64,000 bases of DNA from Adiantum capillus-veneris (GCA_014529385.2 CM043952.1:71247299-71311298); one strand, 5' to 3'; positions 1-12,066 are shown, counted from the first letter of the stretch. Program-made: numbers and translations. The notes: generated from the letters alone by a model not told the origin.

Positions 1-1190
1 AAAGAAGTTAACAGACTTCTTCTTGAACACAAGTAATAAGCGTAAAAGCAATGCCCTTTGTTCACAGACCACATATCTCGCCTTGTTCCTCTTTCAACAT
101 GGCACTAACTGCTTCTTCGACTTCCCTTGCTTCTTTGTATTCAAGCTTTCTCTTGACTGCAAAAAAAAAACCCTCCCGAACTTCCCATCAACCGACTGTT
201 CGAGTCTAAAAACAACCTTTAGTCATTGCTATAGCGCTTGTAGAGATCGGAATCGCGGTGAGCGCGGGAATCATCCCTTCAATATTTCTAAGTAGCTTTG
301 AGCTCTCAAAAAAAATGTCTAGTTTTCTTCTTCAGACCTCCTTTTACTCTAGTCACTGGCGGCTAAACTTCTGCGCTCTGACTATCTCCGCCCTGTGCAA
401 CCTCTCCAATGCAGCCATTGTAGCAGAGGTTGCCTGCCTATCACCCACAGATCCTTCTTCTTAATTGTAGTCTGCCACGCGAGCCCTCCTCAGATTTGCA
501 CTACAGAGAGCACATCGCCTTCTCTCCTGCTGGACAACTGCTCATCCACAGGTCGTCTGTAGCAGCTTCTCGGCGAATCTCTTAAAAACTCCTTCCCCTC
601 ACTGATGAATGGCGGTGCCCTGTCTTTGCCAACCTCGAACCCCTCAGACCACCCGTCAATTCTTCAGTTGCAAGTGGCATGCTCAAAGCTTGCGAACCTC
701 TCCACCTTGCTCTCGTCTCAACTCTGCTCGTCAACCTCTTTAGCTGCAATTGATGGCGGCTTCGTGCTCTCAACCTCCTGCTCTCGGCCGACAACTCGCT
801 TTCCTTGAGCTATTCCCGCCTGTGCTAATGCAGTTGACGCTCGCTTTTCTTCCACGCTCATGTTCTTAGCTTGGTCTTTGCTTGTCTCTGCGTCGTCTAC
901 AGATTCCGCGAACTGCCCTGGTTGCAGTCCGCCTCTGCACCTTCTTTCGGCGATGACCTCTAATGCCCACAACGCAGCTCCCTTCTCCTCTACAGAAGGG
1001 TCTCGTACTAGCTGTGTAGACGTCCTCTTCTTCTCCTCGCCTGCTCATTGGCGGCCTCCTGTCTTCTCTGACGGTGCTCCTCCTCAACGGCGGACCTCCT
1101 CCACGGCTCGACGGCGGGTTTTATCCTGCTTTCCCTGCAGGCGCTCGACAGTTGACGCAGTTCTTTTTTTAAAATAGCTTTAGTTAGTTT
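1..1190. other. CT-rich sequence without a recognisable gene; part repeats at 29,630
   Basis: No coding region is recognised here. The stretch is pyrimidine-rich on the plus strand and its open frames have a low-complexity, Ser/Leu-rich composition. Bases about 23-185 are a diverged direct copy of about 29,630-29,800: both run from an acttcttgaacacaag-like start through 'caacatggcactaactgc' to 'tctcttgactgc' followed by an A run. The two blocks therefore belong to one interspersed repeat family of unknown type. The later part shows no match elsewhere in the window that I could see. Confidence 0.5.
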
Positions 1191-1389
1191 TATTTTTATT
1201 ACGTGGTGAGCCAAAGGTCCTTTTTTGCATCTTTGAGCCCACAGATGGCCACTTGGCATGATCAGAGCCATTGCCCACAACTGGAATCTCATGGCCAGGA
1301 GCCTCGCAGGAAAACAAGTAACAAGAATATTGTTGCTTTTTATTATGTGTGCTTGCGTTGGTCACCCCACGGCTTTGCAAGCATGGTAA

Positions 1390-1775
1390 AGCACAGTTTC
1401 TCACAAGAGTGGTAGGAGATCACTGGCAGGAGATTCCGTCCAGCGTTTTTGACAAACTGTTGCCGAAGGCAGGCCCTTTCACATGAGCCACAAAACCTGA
1501 GATCTCATTTGTGCCCTGAATCTTAGGCTGCCAATTTAGTTTTTTATTAACTTGTGCTTGCGTTTTGAAGGTCTGCACAAAGCTGACCACCACGACTCTG
1601 CAAGCATGACAAGCAAGGTTTCAATAGTTTCTCACAAGAGCGGCAGGAGATTCCGTCCAAACAAAATGATCAAATCCAAAAAGTAGCGCACACCAATAAA
1701 CTTGCACTGGTATGCATCAAGACCACCGTTTTTGACAAACTGCTTGCTAAGGCATGCCCTTTTACATGAGCTAGT
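1390..1775 (+). repeat. Direct repeat pair of about 100-150 bp
   Basis: Two diverged copies of one segment lie at about 1,398-1,490 and 1,626-1,775. Both contain 'tttctcacaagag', 'ggcaggagattccgtcc', 'gtttttgacaaactg' and an ending close to 'cccttt(t)acatgagc'. The second copy carries an insertion of about 55 bp between the second and third landmarks. It leads directly into the PPR-like debris, so the pair may be the decayed upstream part of that pseudogene duplicated in tandem. Confidence 0.6.
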
Positions 1776-1779
1776 CGGA

Positions 1780-2570
1780 GGGTTTGCAAAGGCATGATCT
1801 TGTCTTGCGATGCAATGACCTACACGTGCAGCTTGAAGGCATTTGATATCAGGCAAGATGCTGGTGTGGGAAAAATACAAAAAACATCATTCAGCAGATG
1901 CAAAGATAAGGGATGCAATGATCTATGCATGCAGCTTAAAGGTATTCGACATCATGCAAGATGTTGGTATGGGCAAAAGAGTTCATGATGATTTTATAAG
2001 TCAGGAGCTGTTGACAAAAAAAGTTGTGCTTGGCGTTGCCTTGGTTGACATGTATGCCAAATGTGGTGTACTTCATAAAGCACAAAAAGTGCTTGATGAG
2101 CTTCCATCTTGTCTCTTGCAATGCTTTGAGCGCGGGATATGCCCAACAGTGGTAAGGCAGGAAGCTCTGGGCTGTTTTCAGCAGATGCAAAGAGAAGGCA
2201 ACTCTTTAAATACAGTCACCTTACGCTTCTATCTCAAAGGCGTGTGGTATTGAGCTCTTGATGCAATGACCTACACGTGCAGCTTGAAGGCATCTAGCAT
2301 GATGCAAGATGTTGGTATGGGCAAAAGAGTTCACAGAGATATTGTTAGTCAAGGGCTATTGATAAAAAAATGTCGTGCTTGGCACTGCCTTGGTTGACAT
2401 GTATGCCAAATTTGGTGCTAGGAAGCTGTGGGCTTTTTTCAACAGATGCGTAGAGCTTCAGATACGCATTGATGCTTCAGATGCAATCACCTATGCGTTG
2501 GTTGACATGTATTGAGATTCAGATGCAATCACCTATGCATGCATTTTAAGCCTTGTTAAACATGGCTTCT
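1780..2570 (+). pseudogene. PPR-protein gene debris, several tandem partial copies
   Basis: Fragments of a plant pentatricopeptide-repeat (PPR) protein. The best piece, about 1,915-2,200, reads as PPR motifs: a helix around 'YACSLKVFDIMQDVGMGKR', then 'ALVDMYAKCGVLHKAQKVLD' and 'EALGCFQQMQREG', which is typical of the PLS class. PPR proteins bind organellar RNA, so the parent gene probably acted in mitochondria or plastids. At least three partial copies of the same module follow each other: at about 1,795-1,880, at 1,915-2,250, and at 2,255-2,440 with a single-base shift; a shorter scrap ends near 2,550. No start codon, transit peptide or DYW domain is visible, and the copies are separated by stops. 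A duplicated, non-functional remnant is the simplest reading. Confidence 0.75.
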
Positions 2571-3047
2571 CTCACAATCTTAGCACATTGCAGATCAACA
2601 TCTTCTCTCAAGCAGTATTTTTAAGGAGACATTGAAGAATCTATGGAGCATGAAGATGAAGAGGACCTTGCAGACACTCCTTCCTTGCGTTGGGTCTTGG
2701 CCAAGCTGATTCTTCGGGTCTCTGTGACTCTTCTCGACGCTGCTTCTGACCTTGGTAGGCTGGTGGCCTCCTGCTGCATTGGTTGACGAGCGCAAGAAGG
2801 GAGCCATTATTTGAATCTTTACTATCAATGATGCACATTACTCACCATCCAATTTGAAGCAGTTCTCTTGCAAGATCATCGCCCTCTTGAAATTTCTCCT
2901 CGAGCTGCATGTCTCCTGATGAGGTGATGGATAAGAACAAGGAGGCAGTCCACTTATCATGCACAGATGCATGCCTTCTGATAGGTCGATGAGCGCAAGA
3001 AGGCAGCCATTATTTCATTACGATGGAAAATTCAACCCGTCAATTGA
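2571..3047. other. No gene seen; short direct repeat
   Basis: Nothing coding is recognised. A 27-28 bp direct repeat, 'gaygagcgcaagaagg' followed by 'agccattattt', occurs near 2,784 and again near 2,988. It may mark an old insertion or a slipped duplication. Confidence 0.4.
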
Positions 3048-4005
3048 CTATACTTGTTCAGTACCATAGAGAGCACCATTCATCAGAAAAGAACTAGAGG
3101 AGAATCTGGCACTGCTGCGAAATGGCGAAACATCTCCTTCGAGCTCATTTTGGGGAAGATCAAGCAAATTAAGCCCATTAAGTTCACAAAGCTCATCCAG
3201 AATTCTACTTGATAAGTGGTTGTCTGAAAAATCTAGATAAGCCACTTGAAAGACACCAATAGCCATGAATTTGATTGTTGTCAAATCCAAGTAGAAAAGA
3301 CCGGAAAGGTTTCCCAAACTCTTGGGAATGACACCATCAAAATAGTTGCTGCTGAAATCTACAGATTGTGCTTGATTCCATAAGAAGCTGTCTATGAATA
3401 AGCTGGAGATGCCTCCTGTTAGGTTATTATTGTTGACGTAGAAGCCCACCATGGACACCATCCTCGCATACTCATAAGCGATTTCCCCTGTCAGATGGTT
3501 ATGGCTTAAATCCAAGTGTGATAATTCTGAAAGAAATCCCAAAGCAATAGGCAGATGTCCAGAGAGCTCACAGTGGGAATCATTGAGCTTCATCAGGCTG
3601 CGTATTTTACCGGGCTCTGCAGGGATTTGATCTGTGAGCTTGTTGTGGCCCAAGTTCAGGCCTTGCAACCTGCCCAATTCTCCCAAACTCGGAGGGATAC
3701 TGCCAACCAAACGATTCTGCGAGAGGTCTAGGATAGTAAGATTATGGAGGGCAGAAAGCTCCCCCAAAATGCTGCTACTCAGCATGTTACCTGGAAGCAA
3801 CACATAGACCAAAACAGAGCATTTGCCGATTTCAGGAGGTATGCTGCCATTAAGCTTGTTGTAAGAGAGATCCAATACTCCAAAGTGCTGGGTGAACATG
3901 GAGTCTGGTATGTTGAATTTTGTAGTAAAAGAGCATATCTTGTCTGGAATTGTTCCAACGAGCTGATTATGCGATAGAACAAGGCAATCTAGTCCTTGCC
4001 GACAG
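3048..4005 (-). pseudogene. LRR receptor fragment (C-terminal LRRs, EMS1-like), minus strand
   Basis: A run of plant extracellular leucine-rich repeats on the minus strand. It reads from 'LDCLVLSHNQLVGTIP' through 'LDLSYNKLNGSIPPEIGKC', 'LTILDLSQNRLVGSIPPSLG' and 'LSHLDLSHNHLTGEI' to a degenerate end. The order resembles the last LRRs of EMS1/EXS-type LRR receptor kinases, including the non-LRR island after the 'VLSHN' repeat. No transmembrane helix or kinase domain follows. Several consensus residues are altered ('SRILDELCELNG', 'AEPGKIRSLMKLNDSHC'). It starts back-to-back with the plus-strand LRR fragment beginning at the same point, about 3,996, so the gene has been broken by an inversion. 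The methionine at 4,049 is upstream noise from the junction. Confidence 0.8.
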
Positions 4006-4475
4006 AGATTGGCAATTTTCAGGCATTGACAAAGATGGATTTCACTCACAATCTCCTATCCGGCCCTATTCGTGACTCCATTGGCCGCCTCCAAAACTTA
4101 ACCACTCTCATCATGCCCTACAATCTTTCCAATGGGTCTCTTTTGGTTTCGATGAGGAACTGCAAAAGTCTGCAAATTGTGGATCTCTCTTTAAATCAGC
4201 TTCGAGGTCTGCTTTCGGATGAGCTTGCGAACCTTCAGCTTGTCAATTCCCTGTCTTTGGAGAATAACCATTTCAATGGGCCATTACCATCTTGGCTGGG
4301 CAGCTGGACAAGGGTAACTTCTCTCTTGTTGGCAACCAATAAGTTCTTAGGGAGCATAACAAAAGAGTTGGGTGACTATTCTTCACTCATCACTTTAAGC
4401 TTGGATGGTAATAAACTCTCATGCTCTATACCTGGTGAGCTCTGCAAGCACCCCACCTCTCACAGCCATTCTTGA
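3996..4475 (+). pseudogene. LRR receptor fragment (central LRRs), plus strand
   Basis: About 155 codons of plant LRR, opening with 'LPTEIGNFQALTKMDFTHN' and continuing through 'LSNGSLLVSMRNCKSLQIVD', 'LSLENNHFNGPLPSWLGSW' and 'LSLDGNKLSCSIPGELC'. In EMS1-like receptors this block ('PSWLGxW', then 'PGELC') lies N-terminal to the repeats that are found here on the other strand. The two fragments therefore look like neighbouring halves of one receptor gene, with one half flipped. The frame runs into unrelated sequence after the 'ELCKHP' codons near 4,453. There is no signal peptide at the start. Confidence 0.8.
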
Positions 4476-4755
4476 ATAGGGACGTTTTTCAAGGTGATGT
4501 CCGTGTAGCGAAAAGGGTAGTAGACAGAGGTGATTGTCATGTTGTTCCCATCTATGGATGAGAAGCCCACCACCTTGTAAGACAAGGGACCAGTGTGGAA
4601 GCATACATGATGATGTCCCCTTGCTCCATCACCACGACAAATTTTCCATAGAAGACCTTGCTGAAGGAAACGTTGCATTCTCTTGAAGGCTGTATTTGTT
4701 CTCTAGCTAAAATCCAACCAATCACACTGCTGGTCCCACAGTACAAGGAGGTCAC
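4460..4755 (-). pseudogene. Unidentified coding-like remnant, perhaps lectin-receptor derived
   Basis: Two overlapping minus-strand frames look protein-like when joined by one shift: 'CNVSFSKVFYGKFVVVMEQG' followed by 'DIIMYASTLVP' and 'WAS', then 'GNNMTITSVYYPF'. The pattern of a hydrophobic strand, '(M/V)EQGDIIMY' and 'WAS' faintly resembles a bulb-type (G-type) lectin domain of plant receptor kinases. I would not rely on this. It abuts the LRR fragment on the opposite strand. Confidence 0.2.
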
Positions 4756-4879
4756 CTTCTACCACCTTAACACACTTACATAAAAAAATTTAAACGTCAC
4801 AAGGAGAGTTCTAATCAAGGACTCGAGGGAAAGGCCTCGTTAATCTTCGCAGTGCTTTGTCCGTATATCAAATCCCCTT

Positions 4880-5010
4880 GAAGGCATATGGCACTGCCTT
4901 GGTTGACATGTATGTTTGAAATGTCGTCTCTTGAAATGCATTGATTGCGAGATATGCCCAACAAGGACTGGGCCACAAAGATCTGGCTCAATTGTTTTAG
5001 GATGCAAAGT
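4880..5010 (+). pseudogene. Stray PPR fragment
   Basis: This contains 'tggcactgccttggttgacatgta', the DNA form of a PPR 'ALVDMY' helix, and further 'gatatgcccaacaaggactgg' and 'ggatgcaaagtgagagcc'. The same words occur in the PPR debris at 2,035-2,200. It is a small, displaced copy of the same pseudogene lying beyond the inverted LRR pieces, which suggests that the whole 1.8-5 kb block was shuffled. Confidence 0.6.
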
Positions 5011-6633
5011 GAGAGCCCTTCTCGCACTACGTAGGAGTCCAATACGTCTATGATGTAGAAAATAAAGTTAGATCCGCTTCTTTAAGTTTAATCTATATCC
5101 TGTATCTTTTCTATTTGTCTTAACGTGTATTTTGTGTCTGACCAGGGAGGACATATATTCACAACAGTGGACGTTTCAATTGCACAAGCACGACCTTAAC
5201 TCGACAACACTAGAAGGTTCGTTATCTGTATCCAGCTTCCCATGACTATGCATTTTCTTGGCGCAACACATAAACGCTACGGGGCAGGGCACGGCTTCCG
5301 TTTTTTATAATTTTTGGAGAGACCACAATACCAACTCTCCACCATACTTTTGTATGGCACCTCTGCATGACGTGCACTATATACTTTGCAGTTTCAGTCT
5401 GTGACTTTTCATTGCAAGACGATATGTTTAACTATTCACATTTCTTTTTTGTAGCTCAACTCAAACATTGTCCGCCGGCTGGCACAATTGGATGACATTC
5501 GTACATGATTATCAAGTCAGTAGTGTAGTTCATTTTTTATAGTCTGTTAATTGACTATGCTTGATTGAGAATAAGATGGGTGTCTCAAAGATGGTTCTAC
5601 AATTTAGAGACTAAATGGTCAATATTACTAGGTTGAATGGTACAATCTACAAATAACTACCAAAGTGGGTTAAGTTGCAACCTTATTCAATTACCCTCTT
5701 TAGTAGCTCTCTCTCATATGGGACACAACTTGCTTCTTTCAAATGCTCATCAAGTATCAAGTTAAGCTATTATTGGTGCCTATCAATAGGTTCTACTCAT
5801 TTTCTCGTGTCACCACAACAAAACCCAAGGCGAAAACAATGACGACCAACTAACCAAGTAACCAGCTGCGCTCCAAGATCTGTCAAATTATGTAAGGCAA
5901 AGGCCCACCAAGCAAGACTAGCTCCTGACTTAGGCGTTCTTTCTCATGCTCGTGGACTGCTGCTCTGCTCTATAATCTTCCTCCCCAACTCGGATCTACG
6001 ATACGGACCCCTTAACTCTTAGCAGCTGCATGTTAACCACCTTTATTTCCAGTGCATGCCGTTATTTTTTACTGCGCTACTGCAAGCAGCAAATCATCTC
6101 CTTATTTTACAGCAGTCTTTTTATCAACTCACGTTCTTTTTGCCACCACAGCCTTCCACGATGATGTTAAACTTATAATATTGTGGTGTTGTTGACTTAT
6201 TGTTAATTAAAAACCTTAGCAACACTTTGCATGTTTTCTGAAGTACACCACATTGGTGATCTAAAGTGGGGACCTGGCCTTGTTGGGCATAGTCCACAAT
6301 CAATCTGCTCCAAGAAACAAAATCCTGAACAATAGCTCCTCATTTGGTATACATATTAATCCAGGCATTGCCAAGGACAATGTACATTGCTAACGTAAAG
6401 CAACTTCTTTCCCGCAATCCATATTCTTGAAGAAACTACATTTCGAACTAGAAACTCCTCAAGAACTTATGGTGCTCTCTGAAGTCCATCACATTCGATT
6501 TACATAACAACTACAACACCACCGCAAATTGCCGCAATAAAACCCGACATTCTTTTGTCAACAAAAAATCCTAGAAAAAACTTGTTATTTTGTGATCCCT
6601 CCTAGTGAATGCGAAGCGTCACGAAAACAGGCA
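5011..6633. other. No gene seen
   Basis: About 1.6 kb of AT-rich sequence in which I recognise no coding region, RNA gene or terminal repeat. Open frames are short and carry no family signature. Confidence 0.4.
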
Positions 6634-7035
6634 TGCTCCATAATTGAGCACTTCGCCTCTATACACTGACATCCACTTGAGCCACATGTCCCCAACTGCC
6701 CTCCCTAGCAAGAATCTGCAATGGACTGAACTTTCAAACTCAAATATCTTGGGCTTGGTAACTTTGTTTGATGAGCCATCTGGACCCACTCCTTTGGCAC
6801 CTCAAGCTATACATTCATAGCCCCAAAGACTACCCCTTGAAACTCCTTCATCTGCTCCTCAAATTAGCTTATTTTGGTGCCCTTCTTGGCTTGTAAACCG
6901 CATCAGCCATACATATCCGCTACTACCTGTCTGTCCAAGATCTTTATAGCTGCTCTAGCCTTTTGCCATGCATCTGCTAGACTGCACTTACCTTCCCATG
7001 CCATCTTCTACAGTCGATCAACTTTGGCTGCACCA
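6634..7035 (-). repeat. Left terminal repeat (putative 3' LTR)
   Basis: A 402-bp copy of the terminal repeat with 'tg' and 'ca' ends. It aligns along its whole length with 10,896-11,383 once the 85-bp internal duplication of that copy is removed. The divergence between the copies is obvious, so the element is old. Confidence 0.6.
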
Positions 7036-8149
7036 TCATTGCCTACCCCTAGTTGAGAATTTATGCTCAACCGAAAAAGAGCTTTATTCAACTTCTAGCT
7101 GCAAAACCTGGCACACACTATGAGAAAACCAAAACCATATTTACAAAGTTTTATTCTGCCTACTACCAAACCTTCAAGTGGGTTGCCCCACCCCCTGCAT
7201 CACATAGCTTCCGCATGGATCAAACAACTGATATTGGTACCTTCCACCCATTTGTAGCCGTTTACCATAGTGTTGCACCCCAACCCATGGACCATCATGT
7301 GTGTGTGCCGCCCATAGCCTACCTTTAACTCTCCATGCATCCCTCAGAAAACAAGCATCCACTCCATACCAAGCAGCATCAATCATATCACCATCCAAAA
7401 AACATGTACCTGAAACCAAGCTCGAACACATGTCTGACCCTCCCTCCCAAACAAACAAAGTGGAGGCCTCAACCATAGACCCCTGCACCTATTGAACCAT
7501 CTACCGCATAGCTGTCTCTATCATCATATTCATCCATAGCTCACATACCTGCAATGGAAGCAAAGCCACTGCCTGGGATTCTCCTTTATCCACCACCACT
7601 GGACATGTCTATTGGATCGAAATCTCCACCGTCTTTGGCAACAAACCTCCTCTTCGGCCATACATTTAATTACAACATCATCTAGCCCTCCTCCTGCAAC
7701 CAACTACTCTTCAAGGACAATCAGCTCCACTTGCTTGTCAACCTCAGCTACTTGTGCTTCAATCACCTCGATCTATCGTTGCATCATGCTCTGGCAAGGT
7801 ATAGAGAAATTATCCCCGCACTGCATCCTCTTGGTCATCATCCACGGGTAGGGCCACTTCATCCCTTGTGGCAAGAATCTGCATCATTTCCATGTGCATA
7901 ACTTCATTTTTGGGCATAGACTCCTCCACTTGGTCTCCATCAAGCATAAAGGCTTGCTCTGTTCCCTGCTCTTCTTGAACATTGGCTATCACCATATCAT
8001 CAAACATGTGATAAGGCAGCTTTATCTTTACCATCTCAGGTTCGTCAAACTCTATCTCCTTGCCATAGGATGTGGACTCATCTGCTCTATCCTCCTCACT
8101 TGTCTCCCAGCAACTCAAGCTTCTATCACCATCATCATCAACAACATCA

Positions 8150-9190
8150 TATACCGATTCTGTATTTGCATCTTTGATTCGCTTGTTGCTCCCCAAAAGC
8201 TTGATCATCTTCATGGATTTTCACACTTTCTCCACCGGCTTCTAAATCTTCGGTATCTACATATCGGTTGCACTCTGCTACCCTTTCATGCAAACTTTTC
8301 ACAAGAACAGGCTTTACCTCTTTAAACAACACTAGAACCTCAACATCTGCTACCACTTTTGCACCTTGGTCCACTTCAACATGGAGCTTCTCCTCCTTGA
8401 CAAGCTCATCCACCCCTTGGCATATGCACATCACAAACTGGAAACCTCCAAGGAACATAACCAACCGTAGGCCTTACCTCCATAGGCTATGCACTTCGAA
8501 CAATTGGAGTTGCCTTTGGTCGGCCTTTGGTCTGGACCAAAGAACACTCTATAGCCTTTGCAATAGGCACATAATCTACAGGCTTCAACACGCCCAACTC
8601 CAGCTTCCACTTTACCTTTCATCTCTTCATCTTGGCTAGATAGACCATGTCTTCATAGGTATCAGCACCGTCTTCCACTTTTTCTCTAATCCTCGGATGC
8701 AAGCATTCTAGTAGCTTTGACAACATCAAATATTGGTTTCCTTCTACCCTAGTAGCAACCTCTAACTACTTCCAACAGGCTTCAAACTGCTCAAGAAAAA
8801 TGAAAAATCCTTATTTACATCCTGGTGGACTGCCTCAAGTTTGCACCAGCTCCCTCTGTAATAATCACCTCTTGAAACCGCTCAAGAAATTGACTTTGCA
8901 GCTTAGTCATGATTGTCGATCACGGCTATTTAAACCATCAAACTAAATCTTCGCTTGTCCTCGCATCGATAGCGGCACCATCTTTAGCTTATCCGCATCC
9001 CTCAACATATGCATCGATAGTAGCCATAACTCGAAATCCGCTAACCAATCTTTGGGATCCTCAATGCCCGCAAATATGGGGCCAAAACCTGGCTCCACCA
9101 TCTCTGCCGGCTTCAAACTCTACCACCGAACACTTCGACCATCAGCCAACCGCTTTGTCAGCTACCAAACATTGCTTTAAACTTCAAATC
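8150..9190 (-). pseudogene. Retrotransposon gag remnant
   Basis: On the minus strand, from about 9,110 downward, the sequence reads 'PGFGPIFAGIEDPKDWLADF', then 'ELWLLSMHMLRDADKLKMVP' and, after a stop where Trp is expected, 'FDGLNSRDRQS'. After one frameshift comes 'MTKLQSQFLERFQEV'. This is the classical Gag capsid pattern: a W-x4-F helix, a 'WFDGL' motif and a 'LxxQFLERF' motif. It continues to a Cys-containing segment near 8,560 ('CRLCAYCKGY') that may be a decayed zinc knuckle, and then to an acidic Asp/Glu-rich tail (7,810-8,464). Lesions include the amber stop in the 'WFDGL' motif and at least two shifts. No protease or polymerase follows. Confidence 0.65.
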
Positions 9191-9916
9191 GGAGAATGAA
9201 TCAGGTCCTCAGTAGGGGCACCAGAAGATGGAGAGGGGGAAAGGGGAACACACCCAGCACACAACACAATGCCTCACTATAGCCCAGGGTATACACAATG
9301 CCCCAATCTACTAGAGTTCACCTTCAAAACTCTGCAAGAAAAGCACCACCTCCACATTACATCAAATAGACCCAATCATTCCACTCTGCCCGATTTACAG
9401 ACTTCCACATGCACACAACCTCTCTCTATCTCCCTTTGCACGATAAACCTAGGGGGGACACACATGCACACAAGCAGAGAAGAGAAGGGGGAAGAAGGAA
9501 TGAGGTCAAGAGACAACAATGATGGCTTTCCTTGCATATACACAACCATGTACAACCAATTTTTTGAGCCGGCATGACCCTCGGCAAAAAAATTCAACGG
9601 CCAAAGCTCCAAGAGCAAAATCCCAATGGCCCAAAAGCCTATGGCAAAAAAGCCCCTAAACATTCACCTGCACGTCCTTTTTTAGGGGTTGGCTAAGAGA
9701 TCCAAAAAAGAAAAAAATGAGAGCTTCCCAACTCATGCACTCATCTTTGAGATCATTTTAGAATTCTCCTTGCATTGCATACACTTGATTCACTTATTTT
9801 TTAGAAACACTTGCATGGGACACCTTGGTTTGTCTGTTGCTCGGAATCGCCCTCTTGCTCTTTGAGTTTGCCCTTTGAGACCCTTTGCATACGGCACCCC
9901 CCTCCTTGGGGAATAT

Positions 9917-9995
9917 GTGAACTCTCTCTCTCTCTCTCTGCATTGCTAGCCATCATGGGACTGTCCTCTTTGGTCTCTCTCTCTCTCTCTCTGCC
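9917..9995 (+). repeat. CT microsatellite pair
   Basis: Two short (CT)n runs, at about 9,921-9,939 and 9,976-9,992. Each is followed by similar words ('gcattgctag', 'gcctctcctt'), so they look like a small slipped duplication inside the gag-only element. Confidence 0.6.
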
Positions 9996-10895
9996 TCTCC
10001 TTTGACTGTCGTGGGACACCCTCCCATGCACTCGTGACATCGCTAGTGTGGGAACCCCCCTTCCCTTAAAAAATTTGGCAGGTATTGCCCATGAGATTAG
10101 ACCCTTAAGCCATGCCATGTCACCAACTGCGTTGACCACATACATAGTCTGAGCGTCGCTAACATTGGCCAAAAACTATATTAGTGCCCACTAGGATGCC
10201 ACCCAGCGGCCACAAAATTCCACCCGTACGCCACCGCACAGAGCCCGTCACACAACCAAGCCATAGCCTCACGCCAAGGGGATCTCTCACTTCCTCATAC
10301 ACACCCACTAAGGCTCATGGCCTTGCTTTCAAAGACCTCCACCCGCACTGTAGAGTGCACATGTGGGGTTTCCTTTGTGCTACGTGGAAGGCTGCGGATG
10401 CCCCACCCTTGGGTCACCTCCAATGCCCAAGAAAAACCTTCCAAAAATATCCCCCCAAGCATTGCAAATGTTTTTTCCTTTTTGTCCTGCTTGCCAACTA
10501 ACACCTGCTGGTGGTCCGATTCCCGATCTGCAAAACCCGGCCAAAACTCACATGATCTGCTTCGCTCATTCATGACCTTGCCACATTTCAAGATTCTCAC
10601 CAAACCTGAACCGAGGCCGCAAAAATGCTAGACTTCATCTGCAACCAATCTTGAGCAACCGCACTAATCTTCCAATTGCTATAACTTTCCGCCCTGGGCT
10701 CCGTTTGACAAGCAATCAATTCTTGTTGGCTCCATACAGTGCATAGCACCTTCTCAAACTCTATCGAGGCCCAAAAAAGCCAAATGGAACGACTCCTTAT
10801 GCGATTAGGTGGGCACCAATCTGGCCCCCGACAAAACTTCACATGGCCATATCCTACAATCCATAGCTCTGATCCGCAATCTAAAAAGACGGGCA

Positions 10896-11383
10896 TGCTC
10901 CATAATTTGAGCACTACGCGTCTATACACAGACATCCACTTGGGCCACTTGTCCCTAGCTGCCTTGCTCGGCAAGGATCTGCAACGTATTGATCTTTAAA
11001 ACTCAAATACCTTGGGCTCGGAAGCTCTATTTGATGAGTCATTTGGACCTGCTCGTTCAAAACCTCAAGCTCTACATTTATAGGCCCAAATATTGCCCCC
11101 TAAACCTCCTTCTTTGTCTCGTGAAATTAGCTCCTTTTGGAAACCTTCTTGGCCTGGAAACCGCATCAACCATACATATCCGTTGCTACCTATTGGCCCA
11201 GGATCTTTATAGTTGCTCTAGCCCTTTTTCATGCAGCTACTGGCGTGCACTTACCTACTCATGCCATCTTCTACCTATTGGCCCAGGATCTTTATAGTTG
11301 CTCTAGCCCTTTTTCATGCATCTACTGGCGTGCACTTACCTACCCATGCCATCTTCTACGGTCGACCAACTTTGGCTGCACCA
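10896..11383 (-). repeat. Right terminal repeat (putative 5' LTR) with 85-bp tandem duplication
   Basis: A 488-bp copy of the terminal repeat. Positions 11,186-11,270 and 11,271-11,355 are an 85-bp tandem duplication differing at only a few bases. Without it the repeat is 403 bp, matching the 402-bp left copy. The duplicated block starts 'ctacctattggcccagg' and is single-copy in the left repeat, so the duplication arose after insertion or in the source copy. Confidence 0.65.
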
Positions 11384-12066
11384 ATGTCAATTTTTGACTA
11401 TTGTGCAATTGCTTTCATGGTTGCTCAATATATGTGTAGTGCAGTCCCGCCTCTTTGCAATCTTGTGTTTCAGATCATGAGGCAGTGAGTTAGGGTATTC
11501 CCTTATCAAAATGGTGTGTGGGCTTCAATTTAGAAGCTCTTAAATCTCATGAAAATAAAGAAATGGTCATTGCGTGAAGGTGTAAGCTTGTGTATTCCTT
11601 TGAGCTGTTTGATATTACGACTATATAATTGGAGCGAGGCAACAAGATTTCATAAAAGAGGTTTGGGTTTTTATTGGGATTTTGTGCTTGTATGAGCATT
11701 GAGGCTTCATGACTGAAACTTTAGTGTTTTTAGTTGATCTTATTAAGTAAAATCAAATGTGATTCAATGATTCTTTTATCATAATCTCGACTACAAAAAA
11801 AAGCAGATTCCAAGCATGATACCAAAGAGGGTTTTTGACTTTCATGTCATGAACACTCTAAGAGTTTAAACCATACTTAGAAAGAGGGTGGTTAATTCTC
11901 CATAAACACTTTTTCAAAAAGTGTTTGAGATTCTCATCACAAACACTCTTAGCCATAGGTTCCGCACCTTCCCAGCGAGACTACACACAACCTAGCATCG
12001 TGCACTAAATCCTCAACGTCTTAGTGTGAGACTATCGGTGTGTGTATAATAGTGTATATATTGGGG

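Larger units (their letters stand above)
6634..11383 (-). mobile_element. Probable non-autonomous LTR element with gag only (TR-GAG-like)
   Basis: Two direct repeats bound a 4.75-kb unit: 6,634-7,035 and 10,896-11,383. Both start at 'TGCTCCATAATT' and stop at 'CTTTGGCTGCACCA', giving the TG...CA ends of an LTR. The only coding trace between them is a gag-like remnant on the minus strand at about 8,150-9,190. In that orientation the right repeat is the 5' LTR. Near its inner edge (about 10,863-10,877) the minus strand reads 'cggatcagagctatgg', which is close to the initiator-Met primer site. Beside the left repeat, 'ctaggggtagg' on the minus strand could be a polypurine tract. No target-site duplication is visible and the exact outer ends are uncertain. 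No RT or integrase is seen. Confidence 0.6.

Noticed and set aside
7174-7488. Minus-strand 104-codon frame in the gag-only element
   Set aside because: No Gag or Pol motif; composition is irregular and there is no continuation.
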